Positions 59,958-64,000 of a DNA stretch of 64,000 nucleotides are shown one piece after another. Origin of the DNA: an uncultured Christensenella sp. (lineage in GTDB: Bacteria > Bacillota_A > Clostridia > Christensenellales > Borkfalkiaceae). Made by a program: the position numbers and the translations under genes. Under the pieces are notes generated by a model. That model was not told the origin of the DNA. It saw only the letters and a list, made by a program, of their open reading frames with translations, and ran no database searches. The stretch covers positions 1 through 64,000 of the forward strand of contig CAJTTC010000004.1 in assembly GCA_910579295.1 (NCBI GenBank). Reading direction: 5' to 3'. Within the stretch, counting starts at the first letter, position 1. Each line of letters starts with the position of its first letter.

Positions 59958-60260
59958 TCACGCTATGTATTTGAACCAAATGAAGTAAGTGGTTTCGACG
60001 TAATCCAAAGTATCGTAATGGTTTTTCTCTTTGTTGAAAACGTGAATGTTCTCGTAAGCAACCGTTACATATCCTTTGAACTCGTTGTCCGAATTTGCTA
60101 CGGCTTTACATTTTTCGGTAACGTCCTCGAATACCCGTATGTAAGCGTTACCTTTGCTCGAAGTAGAAGGGATAAGTAAGTTACCCTCAACGAGATAACC
60201 TACACCTTTCAACTTTTCGTCTTTGTTTACCTTTGAGATTGAGTAAACTACTTTTTGCAT
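59958..60260 (-). CDS. First gene of the transfer-associated operon
   Basis: The 100-residue protein starts at ATG 60258-60260, behind GTGGAGG at 60269-60275. It is beta-rich (VGYLVEGNLLIPSTSSKGNA; GYVTVAYENIHVFNKEKNHY). Its ribosome site and first codons lie inside the left arm of the large inverted repeat, and a degenerate inverted copy of the same start lies at 60526-60570. No family is recognised. Confidence 0.65.
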   Translation of the reverse strand: MQKVVYSISKVNKDEKLKGVGYLVEGNLLIPSTSSKGNAYIRVFEDVTEKCKAVANSDNEFKGYVTVAYENIHVFNKEKNHYDTLDYVETTYFIWFKYIA

Positions 60261-60561
60261 TTTTTAATACCTCCACAATTAAATTAGCCTTTCGGCAAGG
60301 ACGACTTGTAGCACTGTTCGGGCGTGATAACGCTTTTATTTTGGGAGGCAGCGAAAGTAAACTACGGGCTTTTATTCGTGTTGCGTTACCCAAAAAACAG
60401 TGCATTTTAGGCATAAGAAAAAACCCGACATTTCTGTCAGGCTCAAAGATGCTATTTAATTTTAAGTGCTGTTTTTTGCAGTTTACTTTTGCGAGAACTG
60501 TGCTACAACCGAAGTCCGAAAGGCTTAATTGTGGAGGACACCTAAACCTGCAAAAAGTAGT
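60247..60561. repeat. Large imperfect inverted repeat heading the operon
   Basis: Blocks of the left arm recur in reverse order and orientation on the right: ACTACTTTTTGCA (60247-60259) with 60549-60561; CCTCCACAATTAAattAGCCTTTCGG (60270-60295) with 60516-60537; TTGTAGCACTGTTC (60306-60319) with 60495-60508; GCGAAAGTAAACTAC (60351-60365) with 60478-60492. The arms cover about 155 and 95 nt, and a minus-strand terminator lies near the centre. The right arm contains a decayed copy of the ribosome site and first codons of the 60260 gene. No other gene is supported in 60261-60631. Confidence 0.75.
60417..60441 (-). terminator. Small minus-strand terminator inside the inverted repeat
   Basis: CCTGACA and TGTCGGG (60424-60441 on the minus strand, one G-U) close a GAAA loop and are followed by six T. 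It would end a short transcript that begins in the right arm. Confidence 0.65.
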
Positions 60562-60574
60562 CAATCCGCTACAA

Positions 60575-60611
60575 AATAAAAAGACCGACAAGATGGTTAA
60601 TCTTATCGGTC
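60575..60611 (-). terminator. Terminator repeat, copy 2
   Basis: GACCGACAAGA (60583-60593) pairs with TCTTATCGGTC (60601-60611). The minus-strand T run follows. Near-identical hairpins lie at 36193-36233 and 61200-61237. Confidence 0.8.
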
Positions 60612-60631
60612 ATTCTACGCTAAATTGAACT

Positions 60632-61090
60632 TTATTTAATACAGTCGTGTATGTATTGAATAGGAACATCCATACGACTTGCGACCTGTTCGGGTGTCAT
60701 TCCGCTATCTAAAAATCGTTGGCAAACAGTTTTCATATTTTCTCCGACCTCTATTATATTTCGGTCAAGGTCATAAAAGCGAATAACACGCTGTCCCCAA
60801 GAATGTGTTTTAATTGAGTGGACATAAACTATATCAAAGCCGCTCAACTTGTCTACGAAATTATCAAAATCATCAACTTCAAAATACAATTCAAAATTAT
60901 TACCGCCATATGAAATTGTATCGTTTTCAATAAACTTTTTATATGTTTCTTGCGTTTGCAAAGCCAAACCGCCTGTTAATGTTTTGTTTGCGCCGAAATC
61001 CGCTACAATCTGTAACCCAAATAGTTTATTGTAAAATTCGACTGATTTTTCTATATCGGAAACAACCAACATAACAACCATATCTTTCAT
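60632..61090 (-). CDS. VOC/glyoxalase-family protein with C-terminal HTH-like tail
   Basis: The 152-residue protein starts at ATG 61090 behind AGGAAGG. The VOC fold is clear (VVMLVVSDIEKSVEFYNKLF; FELYFEVDDFDNFVDKL; VIRFYDLDRNIIEVGE, with the metal-type Glu). The last 35 residues (VCQRFLDSGMTPEQVASRMD) read as a short helix-turn-helix-like extension that is unusual for small VOC proteins. The substrate is unknown. It is a single gene with a repeat-type terminator. Confidence 0.82.
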   Translation of the reverse strand: MKDMVVMLVVSDIEKSVEFYNKLFGLQIVADFGANKTLTGGLALQTQETYKKFIENDTISYGGNNFELYFEVDDFDNFVDKLSGFDIVYVHSIKTHSWGQRVIRFYDLDRNIIEVGENMKTVCQRFLDSGMTPEQVASRMDVPIQYIHDCIK

Positions 61091-61199
61091 TTTATTAACC
61101 TTCCTAAATTATTGTTTATCGCACAATTATTATATCAAAGTGAAGTTAATTATTCAAGCAAATGGCATAGGCTCTTTGAGACTCATCTCAAATCACAAA

Positions 61200-61237
61200 G
61201 AAAAATGACCGATAAGATAGTGGTTCTTATCAGTCAT
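61200..61237 (-). terminator. Terminator repeat, copy 3
   Basis: ATGACCGATAAGA (61205-61217) pairs with TCTTATCAGTCAT (61225-61237). The minus-strand T run follows. It ends the YdeI-like gene. Confidence 0.78.
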
Positions 61238-61275
61238 CTAATGGTGGAGCAGTAGTAACCTAAAACGAATTTTAT

Positions 61276-61836
61276 TTACATAGGTTTGAGATTTTTATTT
61301 AATCTATCTACTATCCAAGCAATTCGCTTAATACGCCCCGTTTCTGTTTTTGCATCCAAATATGCCTTTGTATATGTTTTCTTAACCGATAACGACATCG
61401 CTTGAAAATTCGTAAATGCAGGCTCGTATTCTTTAAGTATATCGCACAAACAAGTAATTTGTTCTTCCGTAATCGTTGCAGGTTTCGGGGCGTTCCATTG
61501 ACCGTTTTGCTTCGCTTCCTCGATTTTCTTTCTACCGAAATCGGTCATAAGTCCGCATTCTTCAAGATTTTTGACTAACGCCTTATTTTTTTCAGACCAC
61601 TTGCTGTTTGCTCGGCGCATAGAAAAGTATTTTTTATAAGTTTTATCGTCAATGCTTTGCATTTGCCCGTCTATCCACCCGAAGCACAACGCTTCTTCCA
61701 ATGCTTCCGCAGCCGTGATTGTGGTCGTTTTTTTAGATTTATCAAATAAAAGCCAAACACCGTCATTTGATAGACAATTCATATATAGCCATTTTCTAAA
61801 TTCGGCTCTATTATTAAATCTTAAAATATCGCTCAT
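61276..61836 (-). CDS. YdeI/OmpD-associated-family protein
   Basis: The 186-residue protein follows the YdeI pattern: RAEFRKWLYMNCLSNDGVWL, then EEALCFGWIDGQMQSIDDKT, and YFSMRRANSKWSEKNKALV. The family is widespread and poorly understood; peptide-antibiotic protection has been suggested for some members. The gene is alone in a 0.9-kb unit between two GGTGGAG boundaries (61243 and 62135) and is followed upstream by the 220-bp tRNA-flank repeat. Confidence 0.85.
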   Translation of the reverse strand: MSDILRFNNRAEFRKWLYMNCLSNDGVWLLFDKSKKTTTITAAEALEEALCFGWIDGQMQSIDDKTYKKYFSMRRANSKWSEKNKALVKNLEECGLMTDFGRKKIEEAKQNGQWNAPKPATITEEQITCLCDILKEYEPAFTNFQAMSLSVKKTYTKAYLDAKTETGRIKRIAWIVDRLNKNLKPM

Positions 61837-61920
61837 CTTAAAAATCCTTTTAATGTTTTCAATTTAATTATACTACAAACGCACCTAAATTTCAACTATA
61901 TAACAGCGTAAAAAAGAACA

Positions 61921-62141
61921 ATGGCACTGTGGCGGGTGCTTGTATTTTATCTATTGACGACGACGGCAAAATACCGTTTTAATGCTCCGCTGGGTGGGTT
62001 TCTCTGGGTGGGGGACATAGAAAAAGCACAAGGCTGTTTGCCCTGTGCTTTTTCGTTAGTTGTATGCGATAAAACCTGCAACACCTTTTACAAAAATGTA
62101 TTCCGTTTTTAGGTGTTCAAACTTTAACGCTATTGGTGGAG
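61921..62141. repeat. 220-bp tRNA-flank repeat, copy 1
   Basis: From ATGGCACTGTGGCGGGTGCT to ATTGGTGGAG, the sequence repeats 62971-63190 at high identity, including the GAAAAAGCACA hairpin that ends the tRNA operon and the last bases of the tRNA-Ala gene. The open frame that it contains is not a gene. Confidence 0.9.
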
Positions 62142-62182
62142 CGGGAATAACCTAAAACGAATAATTAATATTAAATAGCAAG

Positions 62183-62893
62183 TTAAAGGTTTAATTTAAC
62201 AATATCAATATAGTTGTTCATATTTGTGAATTTTTGATAATATAAGTCGCCTAAATCTATTTCAATGTCGGAATTGTTATTAAGCTTTTCTACGGTACTT
62301 ATCAATATCGATGCGGAAGATAAGTCAAATCCATTTACATTGTAATATGCCAATGTAATATGCGGTGTTAACGGATAGTTTAACGGTTTAATATCGTTGA
62401 TAATCGAATACAATTCCATTAGCTTGATATAGTTGTTTCTGTCAATAGGATATAAGCCTAAAACCAAACTTGTATTGACCATATTAAAAATGGCGTTGCT
62501 TTTCATTTTAATTCGGTGGTTCCCCAGTTTTTCTATTTGATTTTTAGCTTTTATAATTTTGAGTTCATTATAAAACATCTCGTCGGATATATTTTGCAAG
62601 ACTTCCGAATTGCTTAAATCGTGCAATGTCATATGAAACGTATCGGGAACCAATCTTTCACAAAAACACTGAGGTGTTGCTTCGTACAAAAAATCAACAA
62701 GCTGTGAAATGGCAGCTTTGGTCGCTTCATCCAAATCGAACACTACCGTGTCGCCGTAAAATTTCTTAAATGTATTGTCTCTATTTACCTTATGCTCAAT
62801 TGACTTATTACCCGTGAAATATGTACTGCCAAAGTCAATTTTGCTTTTTTCAAACGAATTTATTCGAGTCAAAAACTCATCGTAATTTTCCAT
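62183..62893 (-). CDS. 2H phosphoesterase / RNA-ligase-like protein
   Basis: The 236-residue protein starts at ATG 62891-62893 behind GGAGATTG; the frame extends 14 codons further without a ribosome site. Two H-x-T motifs are present (TFHMTLHDLS and TPHITLAYYN), the signature of the 2H superfamily that includes 2'-5' RNA ligases and cyclic phosphodiesterases. Some 2H enzymes degrade cyclic-oligonucleotide signals, but no such role is shown here. The gene is alone in a 1.05-kb unit between GGTGGAG boundaries (62135 and 63184). It is A/T-rich. Confidence 0.8.
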   Translation of the reverse strand: MENYDEFLTRINSFEKSKIDFGSTYFTGNKSIEHKVNRDNTFKKFYGDTVVFDLDEATKAAISQLVDFLYEATPQCFCERLVPDTFHMTLHDLSNSEVLQNISDEMFYNELKIIKAKNQIEKLGNHRIKMKSNAIFNMVNTSLVLGLYPIDRNNYIKLMELYSIINDIKPLNYPLTPHITLAYYNVNGFDLSSASILISTVEKLNNNSDIEIDLGDLYYQKFTNMNNYIDIVKLNL

Positions 62894-62970
62894 ATGCAAT
62901 CTCCAATCGTTGTTATACAATATATATATTAACACAAATACGCGGAAATTTCAATCGAAAAATCAACAAA

Positions 62971-63190
62971 ATGGCACTGTGGCGGGTGCTTGTATTTTAT
63001 CTATTGACGACGACGGCGAAATACCGTTTTAACGGCTTAATGGGTGGGTTTACTCTCGGGTGGGGCAATAGAAAAAGCACAGGCGTTTGCCCTGTGCTTT
63101 TTCGTTAGTTGTATGCGATAAAGCCCGCGACACCGTTCACGAAAATGTATTCCGTTTTTAGGTGTTCAAACTTTAACGACATTGGTGGAG
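62971..63190. repeat. 220-bp tRNA-flank repeat, copy 2 (native)
   Basis: This is the downstream flank of the tRNA operon itself. It carries the operon terminator and ends in the tRNA-Ala 3' end. Copy 1 lies at 61921-62141. The two copies flank exactly one gene, the 2H phosphoesterase. Confidence 0.9.
63071..63103 (-). terminator. Terminator of the tRNA operon
   Basis: A perfect 13-bp stem (GAAAAAGCACAGG with CCTGTGCTTTTTC) closes a 7-nt loop. A duplicate lies at 62020-62054. Confidence 0.9.
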
Positions 63191-63258
63191 ATAAGGGGAT
63201 TCGAACCCCTGACCTATACGTTGCGAACGTATCGCGCTACCAACTGTGCTATATCCCC
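63183..63258 (-). tRNA. tRNA-Ala(CGC)
   Basis: A cloverleaf forms on the minus strand: acceptor GGGGATA/TATCTCC with the G3-U70 pair that marks alanine tRNAs, a D arm, a T arm with GGTTCGAATCC, and an anticodon loop TTCGCAA giving CGC. CCA is encoded (63183-63185). Its 3' end is the boundary of the adjacent gene units. Confidence 0.95.
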
Positions 63259-63295
63259 ATTTATATGTTTTGCCGTGCAATGCTCTGTTGTAAAG

Positions 63296-63372
<77 letters not shown>

Positions 63373-63404
63373 TCGCCACAGTAAACTGTCGACTAAGTGA
63401 ATAT

Positions 63405-63434
63405 ATTTTATCATTGAGCGGCGGCGTTTGTCAA
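63405..63434 (-). promoter_or_regulatory. Promoter of the tRNA operon
   Basis: On the minus strand, TTGACA (63429-63434) and TAAAAT (63405-63410) are 18 bp apart, about 33 bp upstream of tRNA-Val. Confidence 0.75.
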
Positions 63435-63454
63435 CGCTTTTTCATTCGTTAATT

Positions 63455-63712
63455 TTATTTATCGTTGGAATTATCGTCAAGACCGCATTTGCTGTTTATG
63501 AATAATATGTCGTCCGCCGAGCAATCCAGATATCTGCAAAGCCGAGAGAGGGTGGAGAGGGACGGCTGTATTCTGCCCGAACAGTATTGCGAAATGGTGG
63601 GCGTAGAAACGCCAATCGCGCGCGCAATGTCAGACTTGCTCCTGCCCGAATGCTCGATTTCATATTTCAAATTACGCGAAATAATTTTGTCAAGATTTTC
63701 TATATCTTTCAT
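63455..63712 (-). CDS. Small XRE-family transcriptional regulator
   Basis: The 85-residue protein is a single Cro/CI helix-turn-helix (RSKSDIARAIGVSTPTISQY; LSTLSRLCRYLDCSADDILF). No sensor domain is attached. Two palindromes lie 13 and 40 bp before its start, so it probably represses itself. It stands between the tRNA operon and an IS3 remnant. The ribosome site is weak. Confidence 0.88.
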   Translation of the reverse strand: MKDIENLDKIISRNLKYEIEHSGRSKSDIARAIGVSTPTISQYCSGRIQPSLSTLSRLCRYLDCSADDILFINSKCGLDDNSNDK

Positions 63713-63724
63713 ATTACCATACTA

Positions 63725-63768
63725 TTAGGTAAAACCTAAAATAACTCGATATTTAGGTGTTGCCTAAA
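63725..63768. promoter_or_regulatory. Two palindromic operators of the XRE regulator
   Basis: TTAGGT-AAA-ACCTAA (63725-63739) and TTTAGG-TGTTG-CCTAAA (63752-63768) share the TTAGG/CCTAA half-site and are centred 28 bp apart. A plus-strand TATAAT follows at 63770-63775, so a divergent promoter may also be controlled. Confidence 0.75.
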
Positions 63769-63801
63769 ATATAATAGACGGTGTATAAGTATAGTATATA
63801 A

Positions 63802-63945
63802 AAATCACATAAAAAATATTTCATTGGATTTGAAGATTTCATTGACAAGCTTCATTCTTATATTTATTACTACAACAATGAGAGAATTTCTCTCAAACTA
63901 AAAGGAATGAGCCCTGTACAATACAGAACTCATTACCAATTCTAA
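63802..63945 (+). pseudogene. IS3-family transposase, 3' remnant
   Basis: A frame of 47 codons with a stop just before it encodes the end of an IS3/IS150-type integrase: HSYIYYYNNERISLKLKGMS then PVQYRTH. The catalytic DDE core is missing, so this is a truncated copy. The region from 63776 to 63801 shows no other gene. Confidence 0.85.
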
Positions 63946-63959
63946 TTTATTTAATTTTT

Positions 63960-63984
63960 TGTCCAAACTTTGGGGTTCACTTCA
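63960..63984. mobile_element. IS3-type terminal sequence
   Basis: TGTCCAAACTTTGGGGTTCA begins 15 bp after the transposase stop and resembles the right end of IS150-group elements. The matching left end is not in the window. Confidence 0.6.
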
Positions 63985-64000
63985 TTCTCGGGGCGGTTAA

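Larger units (their letters stand above)
54957..60260 (-). mobile_element. PcfJ/PcfK-type operon of a conjugative element, orphan
   Basis: Eleven minus-strand genes are packed with short gaps or overlaps between a terminator (54906-54942) and a large inverted repeat (60247-60561). They encode a PcfJ-like protein, a PcfK/MutS-I fusion, a DUF2958 protein and eight small unrecognised proteins. This gene set is typical of Bacillota conjugative plasmids and integrative elements. No relaxase, coupling protein or T4SS gene lies in the window, so it is a remnant or a mobilizable passenger. Confidence 0.7.

Noticed and set aside
61921..62112. Short frame beginning MALWRVLVFYLL, present in both 220-bp repeats
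   Set aside because: The frame covers the tRNA operon terminator and flank; it diverges between copies with indels and has no ribosome site.

Overview
The window looks like a chromosomal segment of an uncultured Bacillota (Clostridia-type) bacterium. The evidence is strong AGGAGG-type ribosome sites, sigma-A-like promoters (TTGACA/TATAAT), intrinsic terminators, a T-box in front of ileS, a clostridial-type ParE/ParC pair, and secreted proteins anchored by a C-terminal membrane helix with a Lys-rich tail. The taxonomic call is inference; no rRNA or other phylogenetic marker was compared.

Layout. (1) 1-3.4 kb: a gene cut by the window edge, two predicted surface proteins, and a small phage-like gene. 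(2) 3.46-10.93 kb: a compact, co-directional phage head module (large terminase, small protein, portal, scaffold-like, major capsid, connector-like, beta-rich protein, coiled-coil protein). It has no recognisable integrase, repressor, replication, tail or lysis genes, and its base composition resembles the host genes. (3) 11.0-35.8 kb: the housekeeping core: rRNA methyltransferase, two RluA-type pseudouridine synthases, a large surface protein, parE-parC, adenine deaminase, secA, prfB, tsaD, T-box-controlled ileS, and feoA-feoB. (4) 35.9-63.4 kb: a mosaic accessory region ending at tRNA-Val(GAC) and tRNA-Ala(CGC) genes. (5) 63.4-64 kb: an XRE regulator with two palindromic operators and the 3' remnant of an IS3-family transposase.

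The accessory region is the most interesting part. From 37.4 to 42.2 kb there is a large serine recombinase with a translationally coupled leader ORF, repeated operator-like sites, a LexA-type repressor under a LexA-box promoter, a zinc-ribbon peptide, and two sigma-region-4-like proteins. From 42.4 to 50.0 kb there is a gene order that I read as a filamentous phage (inovirus) genome: a basic protein, a candidate ssDNA-binding protein, a 52-residue hydrophobic candidate major coat protein followed by a terminator, three membrane-anchored proteins (one with a coiled coil and five InlB-type repeats), a Zot/pI-like ATPase, two small basic proteins, an HUH rolling-circle Rep, and an intergenic region with two large hairpins. 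I propose that the two blocks together form an SOS-responsive inovirus prophage.

Downstream are accessory genes: a lincosamide nucleotidyltransferase-like protein, a GNAT, and a five-gene operon with S41 peptidase, MBL hydrolase, DUF3795, DJ-1/PfpI and PEBP proteins. A PcfJ/PcfK-type operon with a MutS-I domain fusion and eight small proteins follows. It is headed by a roughly 300-bp imperfect inverted repeat. No T4SS or relaxase gene accompanies it. The right edge consists of single-gene units (YdeI-like; 2H phosphoesterase) stacked beside the tRNA-Ala 3' end, each followed by a copy of the same 220-bp tRNA-flank sequence.
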